From the NCBI RefSeq assembly GCF_002775205.1, contig NC_036445.1:3616802-3680801 (forward strand): a stretch of DNA of 64,000 nucleotides, written 5' to 3'. The stretch comes from Xiphophorus maculatus. Taxonomy: Eukaryota > Chordata > Actinopteri > Cyprinodontiformes > Poeciliidae. The notes beneath the pieces were generated by a model. The model was given only the letters and a program-made list of their open reading frames with translations. It was not told where the DNA came from and did no database searches. Positions 48,441-60,838 of the stretch are shown one piece after another; position 1 is the first letter of the stretch, and each line of letters opens with the position of its first letter. The position numbers and the translations under genes were made by a program.

Positions 48441-49729
48441 GAGCCATGTTCGGTATAGCAAACTCTTTCTTCTTCGGCACTAGTTGGCGCCGGTTAATAA
48501 TTCCTGTAATACTGGCACCCAGTGGACAGATTGTACTACAGCAATTTTGCTCTTTTTAATCAATCAATCAGATTCATTTATTTCTATAGCACATTTAATC
48601 TACAAGAAAGTTAAACGTTCTATATATATTTAAAAGCACAAATATACTAAGTAATAGAACATACAGTGAGTCAACAATCGAAACTTATAGTTTAGGATCT
48701 ACGCATGCGCAGTTTGATCCAAAAATTATGCCCCGCCTCTTCCGTGACAACTCTCACACATTCAAAAAGAGTGTCGCTCTCACACATTCAAAAAGAGTCT
48801 GGCTCTCACACATTCAAAAAGAGTGTCGCTCTCACACATTCAAAAAGAGTCTGGCTCTCACACATTCATAAAAAGTGTCGCTCTCACACATACATAAAAC
48901 GAGTCTTAGTACTGTGTGTGTGTTCAACTTTAGTCTTGTGTATGTGAGAGATAAACGTCTGTGTGTGTGCAAGCTGTTAGCAGTGTATGTGAGCGAGAAA
49001 GTTAACGTTTGTGTGTATGTGCGCGAGCTGGTAGTAGTGTATGTGAGCGAGAAAGTTAACGTTTGTGAATGTGCGAGCTGTTAGTACAGTGTATGTGAGC
49101 GAGCTGATAGTAGTGTATGTGAGCGAGAAAGTTAACGTTTGTGTGTGTGTGTGTGACATTTTAGTAGTGTGTGTATACGCAATTTGAGTATTTTTTGAAT
49201 GTGCGTGAGTAATTTTTGAGTGTGCGTGGCTATTTTTTTGAGTATGCGTGAGTTTTTGGTAGTGTGTGAGAGACGAAATGTAATTTTTTTGAGTATGCGA
49301 GAGTTTTTGGTAGTGTGTGAGAGACAAAACGTAATTTTTTTGAGTATGCGAGGCTATTTTTTTGGAGTATGCGTGAGTTTTTGGTAGTGTGTGAGAGACA
49401 AAACGTAATTTTTTGGAGTGTGCGTGGCTACTTTTTTGGAGTATGCGAGACTTTTTGGTAGTGTGTGAGAGACAAAACGTAATTTTTTGGAGTGTGCGTG
49501 GCTATTTTTTTGGAGTATGCGAGACTTTTTGGTAGTGTGTGAGAGACAAAACGTAATTTTTTGGAGTGTGCGTGGCTACTTTTTTGGAGTATGCGAGACT
49601 TTTTGGTAGTGTGTGAGAGACAAAACGTAATTTTTTGGAGTGTGCGTGGCTACTTTTTTGGAGTATGCAAGAGTTTTTGGTAGTGTGTGAGAGACAAAAC
49701 GTAAATTTTGTCCTAAACGGCCCCTCATA
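48441..49729 (-). repeat. Right inverted arm of the transposon
   Basis: Reverse complement of the left arm with the same order of modules and near-identical unique segments. It is about 200 bases shorter because it has fewer copies of the roughly 60-base and 25-base units. Minisatellite copy-number change within otherwise matching arms points to slippage or unequal exchange after the palindrome formed. Confidence 0.85.
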
Positions 49730-49888
49730 CTTTACTTCTCATCAAGAGTGGTTTAAGAAGGTTCATCTAAAAGGGTACACAGCACCATCAACTGCAGATT
49801 TTATTATCTTAAATATCAATGTGAGACTTTCTGATCGAAATAATGTCAATTACCTTAATGTAATATCCATCCTCATTTTCTCACAGGA

Positions 49889-51028
49889 ATGGCAGATGTC
49901 TTCAAAGGCCTAAACCTGATTGAAACTCTCAAAGAGTCAATGGAGAACAACAAGTTATCTGATGTAAAGGAGGCCATGGAAGATCTTCTCATCAGTAGGA
50001 TAAACCTAGCTGTTGTGGGGGACCGTGGAGAAGAAAAAGTCTCCTTTATGAACTCCCTTCGTGGCCTTGGGCCTGAAGATGACGGTTCAGCCCCTTCTCA
50101 ATCTCCTGTTGAACCAGAGGACATAGATGGCTACCCACATCCGAAACACCCTGACTTCCGACTTTGGGACCTACCGCCTGTCCCAGCCACATCCCCATTT
50201 GAACCAGAGGGATACATGAACAGATATAAGTTCCTTCGTTATAATGCTGTTTTTATGACATTCACACAAATAGTACAACCCAACAGTGCGAATGTCTTTT
50301 TGGAGGCTCTTTCTCTGCAGCAACAAACAGTGTACTTTCTTCTCTTAACTTCTGTAAAAGACACAGATAAGAGCCTGGAAGAAAAGAGGAAAGCCAGTTT
50401 AGAAGTACTAAAATCACAGGGTGTGAAACAACCTAAAGTTTTTCTGGTTAAACCTTCCAATCTTGAGAAATTTGACTTTCCTGACCTCCTGGCATACATG
50501 GCCACAGACCTTCCTGAGATCCGAGCTCATGCCCTTCTGCTGGCCTTACCGACACTCACATTAACAATGGTCACCAAGAAAAAGGAGGCATTTAAAGCAC
50601 TCATATGGGCAGCGGCCTCCCTATCTGGAGGGATGTCAGCCATTCCTGTTCCCCTTGTGGCATCCATGGTGGACTCAAGCATTGCTGTGCGGATTTTGAC
50701 AAAAGCCCAGTTATCTCTGTGTGTGGATGATGAATCGGTCGAGCGACTGGCTCGACAGCGGCACCTGGAGCCAGCAAGACTTAAAGAGCTGAGAACTTGT
50801 GTGTTGTCAGTGGAGGTCACTAAGGTGGAAGTTAAAAAAAGGCTTGCAGCAGCTGAGAAGGACTTGGCTACAGTTTCGTCAAAGTTAGTGGAAATGGCAT
50901 TGCCTAGACATGCTCGTTCAGCCAGCCGCTCCTTCACTGCGATGTTGCAAGCTTTAAATGGTGCTATTGATGAAATGGCTGCTGATGCTGAGAAGATAGT
51001 GGCAGCTGCTTTGGGAGGGGGGAAATAA
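49889..51028 (+). CDS. IRG-family protein with degenerate GTPase motifs (quasi-GTPase, IRGQ-like)
   Basis: A single coding exon of 379 codons, the usual IRG plan. It has the family landmarks: a helical start, LAVVGDRGEEKVSFMNSLRG, YPHPKHPDFRLWDLP, EGYMNRYKFLRYNAVFM, KPKVFLVKP-like sequence, then a C-terminal helical region (PVPLVASMVDSSI). The P-loop, GxxxxGKS in active IRGs, reads GDRGEEKV; the DxxG box reads DLPP; and the (N/T)KxD position reads KPSN. GTP binding is therefore unlikely, which places it with the quasi-GTPases such as mammalian IRGQ and fish irgq genes (family knowledge). The start is chosen because an acceptor (TCACAG) lies two bases upstream and the ATG context is good. Immune function is inferred from the family; human IRGQ acts in autophagy. 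Confidence 0.85.
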   Translation: MADVFKGLNLIETLKESMENNKLSDVKEAMEDLLISRINLAVVGDRGEEKVSFMNSLRGLGPEDDGSAPSQSPVEPEDIDGYPHPKHPDFRLWDLPPVPATSPFEPEGYMNRYKFLRYNAVFMTFTQIVQPNSANVFLEALSLQQQTVYFLLLTSVKDTDKSLEEKRKASLEVLKSQGVKQPKVFLVKPSNLEKFDFPDLLAYMATDLPEIRAHALLLALPTLTLTMVTKKKEAFKALIWAAASLSGGMSAIPVPLVASMVDSSIAVRILTKAQLSLCVDDESVERLARQRHLEPARLKELRTCVLSVEVTKVEVKKRLAAAEKDLATVSSKLVEMALPRHARSASRSFTAMLQALNGAIDEMAADAEKIVAAALGGGK

Positions 51029-51296
51029 AAACAAACACCTGTGTATGTCTATTCCTGTTTCTACGCAATGTAATATCACTTTTATGTTTAAGGCTATTAT
51101 TTATGGATCAACGGATAGGTATTGAACACTTCGATGTTGTTCGTAGTGAGTATATATGACATTAAATTCACATCAGATGTTACCGAGATAATCCAAACAT
51201 ATAAATAAATCCAAATAAATTATACCATGAATTATGTCAAACTGAAATAGCACAGGTTATAAATATTGAATGTGTTCTGAAATGAATTTAGCACAT

Positions 51297-51458
51297 AATA
51301 AAATAGCCTTTTTGTAAAGACAGCATCAGAATCTCTCCCATGTGGCAAAACTAATTGCATAATTGAATTTTTGAACTTTTAAGGTGTTCTGACTTTTCTT
51401 CTTTGATTCCAGTTGAATGATTCTAACAGCTTTTATATACTTTTATGGCACCAATAAA
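51297..51458 (+). promoter_or_regulatory. Candidate poly(A) signals of the IRG gene
   Basis: AATAAA occurs at 51297-51302 and 51453-51458, 270 and 425 bases after the stop codon. Confidence 0.5.
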
Positions 51459-51459
51459 A

Positions 51460-52580
51460 AGTTCTTCAAGCTCCATGTTTGTCTTGCTGAAAGATCTGCC
51501 CTTGCTTCATCTTCAGATTCGTATTGTTCTGTCACATCCGGCACACAGCATGATGTTCTGACTTCCAGACTTTAATGTTGGTATGGTGCTTTATGAGTCC
51601 TCTGTGGTGTGCTGTGTGCAGTGATGTCCAGAATTCAGCTTAATCATATTTATACTCTCACCTGATTAACTATTCCTAGCATTTCTTTGCCTGCTCTAAT
51701 AGCAAACATGAAAAAGCTTCAGCATTCTTTTTCTTTGTTCAGCAGGGAAGTCTTACACATTGACTATGCAAAGAGACATTTACAATTATGTATAATTAAA
51801 CGCTTTTATGAAAAACCTTTAATTCAAGTTTCTGAAGCCCTGGGAGTGAGCTACGGCACATGGGCAACTTTTCTTATTTATATATTTATATGCTTGTTTT
51901 TTGTCATCTTCTGGAACAGGATTGTTTCATTCAAACTGAAATTGTGTTCTTATGGCCCTGATGAGGTTCACAGGAAAATTCAGACATTTAAAAATATATC
52001 TGTATCCAGTGTATCAGTGTGTATGAGCCACATAAACAGTATTTGTATTACCTGCAGCTAAACCAAACCAAAATTAACTGGCATAAGGAAGCAAGATTGG
52101 TGTGTAAATACTGCTATACATCTTCTGTTTAACTTTCTGTGCTATTTTGCAGAGTTTTTCATCATGCATTCAATACTTACTCCATGGGTCTCTTTGCAAT
52201 TCGGCAGAACTTAATAACCAATTTAATTAAGTTCATTCGGTTGAACATAACTATTTGAACTTAATTGGTTCAAATAAGTTCAGCTGGTTAAGTTAGATGA
52301 AGCAATAAAGTTATCCAATGTTAACTTTGTTTTGTTTTTTCTGACACATGGTGTGACTTTGATGCCAGCAACCATATTAAAATGTCATCATAAAGAGAAA
52401 ACATTGTGTTAATGTGTTTCATTTTTACATTGCTGCATTGTGCTGGAATAATTTCAAAATAAGCATTTTGACTTGTCTGCAAGATCAATTCAAATTCTAT
52501 TAAAGACTCACAAAATAAACGCAAATATAGCTTTGTAGATATCATTGCAGATACTTTGATCAATGTTTCAGCATGAAACA
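51460..52580. other. Intergenic DNA before the CD22-like gene
   Basis: No gene supported. An imperfect inverted repeat at about 52216-52275 (AACCAATTTAATTAAGTTCA against TGAACTTAATTGGTT) is the only structure seen. An open frame at 51687-52061 has no domain or splice support. Confidence 0.5.
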
Positions 52581-52584
52581 AGCA

Positions 52585-52811
52585 GAGGAAGTGGGAGGAA
52601 ATTCAACTGCGTGCGCATCAGAGCAGGCAAACTGAAAAAAAGAAGCAGTTTTGATCAAACGTGTTATGAAGTATCTATGCTCTCCTGCTTGTGTGATTTT
52701 GCATGCAAATTTTTTAAGAATTCAGACGAACTGTGAAAGCTTCCTTTTTTAAGAACGTTTTTCTTTCACGAAGAAGAGTGTTCTGCATGCTGATAAAGTA
52801 GCCCATCTGAG
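52585..52811 (+). promoter_or_regulatory. Candidate B-cell promoter and 5' UTR exon of the CD22-like gene
   Basis: GAGGAAGTG (52585) is a consensus PU.1/ETS site. ATGCAAAT (52703-52710) is a perfect octamer, the binding site of Oct-1/Oct-2 used in immunoglobulin promoters. Just downstream a leader ends at a donor (TGAG/GTAGGA, exon end 52811). The coding exon begins near 53403 or 53444 after possible acceptors and has its ATG at 53482. B-cell expression is what CD22 identity predicts, so the octamer supports the call. The start site itself is inferred. Confidence 0.55.
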
Positions 52812-53481
52812 GTAGGAACAAACATTCCTTTTCCTTTTTTCTAAACATTCTTTTACTAAGTTCCCTTTTCAGTCAAGTTTGAATAATCTCTTGTGTTTAG
52901 TTGCAAAAAGTTTGTATTTTTTCTCAAACACTTTGATGGAAGTTTTAAAATATTTCTAATTTGAAATCAGCTTTTACTTGGAGAAAAAAAGTTAAATATT
53001 TCACTGAAGCTTTAAGAGCCTTTTCAACTGTACTTCACATTTAGATATTTTTTTACAGATGCTGTGTTAAATTTTCTACTTCAATTCTAAAGTTTTTCCT
53101 TTGCGTTTATATAAAACAAAGTATATGTAGAGAGACATTCTCACTCATTCATTTTGACGTGTTATGATTCTGCTTCAAATGCATGCAAGTTAAGAACATG
53201 CAAGCAGCAGTTATTTTACAAAAAAAAATCCACCTCTTTATCTACAAAAAAACCCTATTTAACTTTAATTGCATTTATATAATTACAACCAGTACACGCA
53301 TCAGAAGGTAATGATTTTGAACCTTTTTTTATCCTTCATTTAAATTGAACACCTTAGCCGTTGTATCTTTCTAAATAAAATGTATTTCTTCATAATGCTT
53401 TAGAATGTCTCTAACATCAAGATCACAAGCCCCTTGGACCTAGGAAGTAACCTAATACGGAAGAAAGACACTCGGTGAAGC

Positions 53482-56400
53482 ATGACAATGAACACTTTTT
53501 TTGTAAAGTGGGTGATATTTGTGACCCTGATAAATTGTACGTACACTTTTTTTTTTTTTTACACATTGCACTTATATACTGACCATATAGTTTTGCTTAT
53601 GGATTAAAGTTCCTTACTTGTCTTTTCATTTTTTTTTCTCCATAGCAGATTTTCATTATTGCCAAGACATTAAATTCCATTTGATGAGCGATGCTCAAAA
53701 TGCTACAGAGGGGTCCTGCATTGAAATCAAATGTACGCCAGAGACAGTTGCTCCCATAAGTACAGATGCTTTCTGGTTCTGGATGAAGGATGCAATTTGG
53801 ATAGAGAAGGATTTTGTTGGGACCAACATTTTCAGCTCGAATGAAACAGAACATCCCGTCAGCCCAGAGTTTAAAAACAGAGTCAAGTATCTCAGCTCAC
53901 CGACAAGTGGGAAGAGAGATTCATCAGAAGTGTGCAACATATTGATCTGCGATCTGAAGAAAACAGACAGCGGACAATATAAGTTCAGATATATTTGGAC
54001 AGACAGCAGACAATATATTGGGCGGACCTTCAAATGGAGTACAGAGAATTTTAATCTAACTGTCGAGGGTAAGTTTAAAGAAAAAAAAAAAAAGAAACAT
54101 TTTCAGGATGTACAGAGAAAATCCTATTGTGGTATTTGTGATCAAATCGACCACATTAGTGAACTGAATAAAAACCCTTATTTTAACTTTGAAAGAAAAT
54201 AGAAATAATTTTAGAAAAGGTTACAAAAGGAAGATACCTTTCTTTGGCTTAAATCTTGTTCCCAAGTGAGATTTTTTTATTAAACTGGTTTAACATTTTA
54301 AAGTGGAAATTCAAACATTTTTGCTTTATCAGCAAAAAATAGTTGATTTTGTGATTAATTTAACTTTAAAAGTCCAAGGATGAGTTAGAGATCATTTCTA
54401 CAAAGATATGGAGAAATCAACATATTTGAAGCTTTAAATCTGCCAACAGGATTTTGTGACAGTTTTGATAAAAAGCCACAGAGGACCAACATCAACTGAT
54501 TTTAATGAATTCATGTGTTCATGTCATAAAAATCATGTCTTAAATATTATTTATATTAGCCACAATTTATCTTCAACTGTTTATTAATAAATTTATGTGT
54601 TTATTTCCAGAAAACCCATGCCTTATCACTTTTAGCCAACCACCAGCTGTGATGACAAATAATACAGTGACACTCACATGCTCTACATCCATTTCATGTA
54701 ATTCTGACCCTCAAATTAACACTCTGGAGCAGGGGCCTTCACCAAAATGGTTACGTTTTCACAGCATTGCGAATGAAAGTGAAACAACCAAAAGCACCAA
54801 CCTTAGATTTACTGCCAGCTGGGAGGATGATGGGAGAATGTTTTCATGCCAAACGTCAGAAAACAAGGACAAATATTTGAACCGGAGCGTGACCCTGACT
54901 GTAGAATGTAAGTCTCTGAAATATATTCTTGTGTCTTTTTTGACGTTGAATGATTGCCGATTTAAGAAACCTGTTGAACTGTATGTATTTCAAGAAGTCC
55001 AAATAACTCCTTTCAGGCCACAACTCATTATGCTGGAGAGACTTGATTTTTTTTTATAATAAATAATTCATACCAAATAAATCATGCCATCATGTGGAGG
55101 TACACTGCTGTTCCATTTAGCTAGAACAAGTTGTGTTTATCTACTTGATTTACTAAATTTATAGGTACTTGCTGACTTTTCTAATTGCTTTAAAGTTTTC
55201 AGAGTAAGGTTTCTATCTACCATTTGCGTGAGAAATAAGCGTTTGCTATGTGTGGACTGATTTTTCTTCTTGCCATGTCTTGGTTGAAACAGATTCTCCT
55301 AACAATGTACTTGCTAATATGAGCAACAAAAGTGTAAAGGAAGGAGACAGTGTGACTCTCACGTGCTCTGCTAATGGAAGACCCAGTGTCACTTTCTCTT
55401 GGTTTAAAACTGACAATCAGCCTCATTTTGAATCAGCTAATCTCATTAAAAAAGGCAAACAGATTCAAGAAGATCAACTTCATTTTACATCAATTAATGA
55501 ATCAGATAGTGGATCCTACTTCTGCCAAGCTCAGAACATCCATGGGACTAAACAGTCTAACAAATTACAAATTGAAGTGCTCTGTGAGTATTTTTTTATT
55601 TATATAAATTATTTTTTCATGGCATTTTTATGTATAGTAAATACAATTGTAGCTTGTATACTAAGTAGTAAACATTTTAGAATTATGTTTTTAAAGAAAA
55701 TATGATATAAGAAAGTAAATATTTATATATTTTTTGCAAATTTGACATTTATTGGGGTTAGGTAAGGAGTGGCTGTAAAGGAAATAAAACAAATGAATAT
55801 CTATTTTCTCTGTAGATTCACCTTCAGTTCATATCCAAGTAGAATATCTGAAAAGAAGATACCACGCCTACATAACAGAAGGGGACAAGATTAAACTTGT
55901 TTGTTATGTGAAAAGAAGCAATCCACAACCAACTAAATTTACTTTGTATAAAGATAATTATGTTTGGAGTGGGAAAGAATATGTTTTCTCCCGTGTCAAA
56001 CCAGAAGACAGCGGCACTTACGAATGTATAGCCCAAAACAGTGTTGGTTCAAGAAGATCAAACCCTTTTCATCTTAATGTTCAATGTGAGTTTTACTCTT
56101 TCAATTATACACTAGTATGTTCTGTGAAACTCTATCTAAACATCTGAAAATCTGCCTTTTTTGTGTGTATTTTTTTAAGACAAGCCACAAAGCCAGGTTT
56201 TTACCAGAGCCACAGATAAAGTGAAAGTGAACAGCGTCCTTAGATTTACCTGTGACACCAAGGCAAACCCAGAGCCCTGGATCTCCTGGTACCGTTATAA
56301 ACAGTCCGACCCCACCAACTGGACACCACTAAATATTAAAAAGGATCTAACTTTAGAGAGAGTTCAAAGAACAGACGAAGGCTGTTACATATGCAATGCA

Positions 56401-59400
56401 AGCAACACAGTTGGTAGAGGGGAATCCAGTCAACCCAAGTGCATTCAAGTACTGTGTAAGTAATTTTGTTTATTTATGAAATTGGGTCATATCCAACTTA
56501 ATATAGAGCACAATACAAGATCATCTTTCTGTTGTTTTTTTCTCCACAGTTCCTCCCACCAACATGTATCTGTCTATGGTTTCTAAAGTTAAAGAAGGCC
56601 AGTCTGTAACAATCACCTGTAATGCTGAAAGCTTCCCTTTGTCAACATTTGAGTTGAAAAAATCTTTACCTGACCTTTCATCCTCAGAGCGGTTTTTTTC
56701 TCAGCCTGCTAATGATCAAAACTCTTTCACCCACACATTTAATGTAACTTCAACCCACGCAGGGTTGTACACCTGCATTGCATCAAACAGCGAAGGAAGC
56801 AACAGCAGCAACCAGAGGAAACTGGAGGTTGAATGTGAGTCATGTTGTGATGAACACTTTTCTAAATATCAAAGCCTTTCGGTTTACTTTAGAAGTATTT
56901 CTTGACTCTCAGATGAAAGAAAGTTGCTTTTTTTTCCTAGTTTTTAACCAGTAAGGTATTCAAACCATACACGTGTATGCATTTAATTGTTCAAGAACCC
57001 AGATTCTCAAACTCTATTACAAGTATCAGTTGTACTTTTAGTGGTAATCAAGATAAATTTTGAAATGAATGACATACAAGGTAGATGGTCAAGTTGTCCA
57101 AGCCCACTGATGGTTGCTCCATGCACAACTACTTAAATGAGAAATGTTATGAAGCATATATTGATAAATCACTGCAGCAGATATCTGTGATGACTTTGTT
57201 CCTGCAGTTGGTGCTTGATTTAATCATGGAGCATGTTGGATTATAAGGCAGAGACTTACAAGAAACAACCACATTTCTTTAGTGGGATTTTGTTATCTGA
57301 AGACATTTTATCTAACTTTTTGACTTAAAATGTAAAAAATCAAATAAGAACTGAATGCACTATTAAACCACATCCTTGTGTCTAAACACAATAAAAATGA
57401 ATAAGAACACTATTATTACTCTTTTTGAAACACATGAAAATACAAATATCCAAGTTGTGTTGGAAAATGTTTGAGGTTGTAGTTTCTTAAAGAGAGATTT
57501 GTGTTCTCATATCTAAACATCTAAGTATATTTGACCCTCTCAATTTTTCTGTTTCTGACCCACATTCAGATGCTCCCAAAGATGTGAGAGTAGAACCTAA
57601 ACCTGGAGAAAATGTGAAAGAAAATGAGTCATTCTCATTAACCTGCACTGCCCATTCCAATCCACTGATAACTCAGTTCAAGTGGATAAGAAGGAATAAT
57701 AGTAAGAATGACATTACTGTAAGCACAGAGAAGACCTTCACTGTACATTCTTCTAAGCCCTCTGACAGTGGGCTTTACATCTGTGAAGTCCAAAATGTCA
57801 TTGGAAGTGGGAAATCACAAGTGAAGATTAATATAAAGTGTGAGTATAAAACAAAACACGAGTGTATATTTTAGTGCAAAAGGGAGATGAAACATGATGA
57901 AGAATTGCTCATTGATTTTATCCCTCCTTCATCCATTTAGCCCATTTACTCATTTTCGTATGCTAAAAAAAAACCTGTGGTTCTCTTATTAAATCTTGCT
58001 GCTTAGATGCACCAAAATGGACGACAATCATTAAAGGAGAAGAGCAACAGCACCTAGGGGGACGACGTTCTGTGACACTTAGCTGCAGCAGTTACTCCTA
58101 TCCTCCTGCTTATTATATCTGGTACAATAAGACAGATAATACACAGGTTTCTCGCAAGCAGAACTTAACGGTGTACTCCCATCAAGCAGGGGAGTACTAC
58201 TGCACTGCCAAAAATGAGATCGGTCAGATCAAGTCGGATTCAGTCAGCCTGTTTGATGGTAAGTAATATTTGGAGGGTACAATCCTTCGTGCTCATTGCA
58301 TTTTTCTTTAAGACAGTACAAAACTACGGAAATCATTTTCAGTTATCTGAAATCTGTTTGAAGCTAATGCTCTGTCTCTTGCAACCACAGACACATTTAT
58401 GAAGATTATGAAGGTTGTTGGCTGGCTTTGCTTGATCTTGCTCATCATAGGCCTAATTTTGTTGCACAGGTAAAAAAAAAAAGACGTCAAAGTATATTTT
58501 TAATTAAAATGTACACAAGTAGTAAGAATATATGAATGTAACTGTTTTCAGGCACAGGATGAATAAAGCAAATCGACAAAGGACAACAAATAGATGGTCC
58601 TGCTGTCATTTCTTGCTGATAATTCAGGTATTTTTATATTTCTGCTGAAATATTTTAAGCTATACAGAAACACTTGTATTCTATGTTTGTGTGCATGTAT
58701 TAACAGAGGCTGTTGTGGAAGTTCTGCTAGTGAATATTTTTATTTTTCCAAAGGACCCACTTATTTATCTTTAAAAGAGAATAAAAATGATAAACACCCA
58801 GCAGATATCTCAGACTAACAATGAAAAGAAAACATATATAAAGTGTATATAGTGGAGTACAAGTGATATATTTGCCTTCATTGATGCCACAGGAGTTTGT
58901 CCTGTCTGTCTCTGTGTTGCCCTGCGACAGACTGGCGACCTGGTGCCTATCTCCAGGAACGTTCGCTGGAGATAGGCACCAGCACCCCTTCCCGACCTCA
59001 CTAGGGACAAGGGTGTACAGAAAATGAATGAATGAATGAATGGATGGATGGATGGATGGATGGATGGATGGATGGATGGATGGATGGATGGATGGATGGA
59101 TGATGCCACAGGATCTGCCTGTGCTTAGTGCTGCAGTTCATCATACACAAAATGATGGCCCAGAAACTAACACTTGATATTCACTGAAAAAAGTGAATAG
59201 TTACAGGCATCTATTTGTGGTCAGATGTAGAAGTAGTGACAAACCCCTCCGACCCCACTTCTATTGTCTTTTCAGGGTTTCTGTAGCTTGTGCAAAAGGC
59301 CTGAAAGGAGAAATGCAAGAAATGAGAATATCTTAACAAATACCTCTAGAAGCAGAGATGACTTATTGCCACAGCAACACTGCCGTCCAAAGGCTCAGCA

Positions 59401-60838
59401 TCAGCAGCCTCGTCCAGACGTCACGTAAGTGAGCAGCCTCACGCTGTCTCCACACAGAACAACAGACATTGTGTTTTACAGAGACACAGCTGTTTCTCCT
59501 CTTTGAGAAAAGAATCTGTTTATGATCACACAGATACAGAATGCATGGCACAACAAGTGTCTTCCAGTAAAATAAACAGACAGCCAACATGTGATTCTTT
59601 TTTCCTTATTCTTGTTCTGCAGGTCTACTTCACATCATGTTAATGTTGTTTATTCTACAGTCAATGTGCCGTATGGAAAACAAGTGAGTTAAGTTAACTT
59701 CTAGCAGAGAACTAAAATATTTTCAGAATAACTAGATAAAGCTAATTTCAAATTTAAATTTCAAATAAATATAATTTTTAGCTCCAACAAATATGCATTA
59801 ATAAATTATTTTTATGTGGCAAGATTACACATTTCTAATGACTGTAACCTCTTCAAAGTGGAAAGATCAGAAAAATGTAGATTTACACAAACATTGGTGA
59901 AGGGAAATGTTTTTGGGGTAATTTTATGTAATTTTCAACTGAACAGAAGATTTCTACTGCTAGCAAATCTAGTGTTAGAGTTTATTTGATTCTTGAGGCC
60001 TACTTTCATTTTAAAACAAGTCTTAATCTGTGTGAAGGAACTTAGCAGATTTGTATTACATCCAACCGTATGACGCCAGTAAAGCTGCTGCTTGTGTGCT
60101 GTAGATGTGTCCTCGCTGCTCGTCTGGTCAATAGTATTTGTAAAAACAGTAATTATTCACTAATCTGCAGCATAGAATAATGAATCAACTTACTGCCTCT
60201 GTTTTACTGTATGAATGAACTCATTCAGTTTCCACCACAGTCACCACTGCCTTCTGTCTGCATGTGTTCAGGCTCCATCTGCACAAAGGCCTGGAGGAAG
60301 CCAGCAAAAATGTACAGAGGATGACTCTCTCAATTACGCTTCTCTACACTTTCAGAAAAAGAAGTGAGCAAAAGTATTTTTTAGTTTTCATTTTTTGTAA
60401 ATGAATATATAAATATACAAAAATTGTAATGATGTGGGGGGTTTTTTAGGAAAGAAGAAGTAGAGTCTGTCTATTCACAAGTGTCAAACCCATGCAAACA
60501 GGTCAGGAATCTCTTCGCACGTGAAATAACTACATTGCAGAACAAATATGTGGAAAAGTTCTGTTTCTGGTGATCATGAAACCCAAATACTGTTCAATTC
60601 TAAAATGTTTCTGTCTTTGTTTTAGCAAGCACAGGAAAAACTGGAAGACTATGAGAACATCAACATGGTATCACCAATCAAAGTTCCATATAATTTTGAC
60701 GATGACTCAGAGACCAGTGATGAAGAGGAGGTCAACTATACTCAGGTGGACATTATTCCAAAACCTCCCGGCCAGACAGACTCAACAGACTCCAGCACCT
60801 CTGAGGATGAGACTCAGTACTCTGACATCAAACTGTGA
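53482..60838 (+). CDS. cd22: CD22-like Siglec with 8 Ig domains and many-tyrosine inhibitory tail
   Basis: Predicted receptor of about 1046 residues. Exons: 53482-53536 (signal), 53646-54068 (V-set; acceptor 53649 also possible), 54611-54907 (domain 2), 55293-55583, 55816-56085, 56180-56455, 56550-56834, 57570-57839, 58007-58258 (six C2 domains), 58391-58469 (transmembrane), 58552-58627, 59276-59424, 59623-59683, 60272-60363, 60450-60501, 60626-60838 (tail). Phases agree throughout. The V-set has EGSCIEIKC and [10 protein letters not shown], with the Siglec Arg at 53987-53989. Two C2 domains lack the core Trp (KFTLYKD, TFELKK). The tail has VVYSTV, LNYASL, SVYSQV, VNYTQV and TQYSDI, plus EDYENI, a Grb2-type YxN site; human CD22 has the comparable GDYENV among its ITIMs. 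This split tail of six small exons differs from the single tail exon of receptors A-D. A second in-frame ATG at 53488 could be used. Confidence 0.85.
58895..59100 (+). mobile_element. Young 5'-truncated retroposon with TGGA tail in a CD22-like intron
   Basis: TGATGCCACAGGA occurs at 58882-58894 and again at 59101-59113, a perfect 13-base target-site duplication. Between them lie the end of a common fish non-LTR/SINE module (GCGACAGACTGGCGACCTGG, CCCCTTCCCGACCTCACTAG, GTGTACAGAAAATGAATG) and a long TGGA repeat (about 59040-59100). Inside is a perfect 15-bp stem (58942-58956 with 58966-58980), which is not part of the usual module. Confidence 0.85.

Noticed and set aside
50239-50937. Antisense open frames of 88 and 136 codons
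   Set aside because: They lie wholly within the IRG coding exon on the other strand and are shadows of it.
51687-52061. Open frame of 124 codons with a hydrophobic segment
   Set aside because: No family resemblance, no neighbouring exons, AT-rich composition; a chance frame is more likely.
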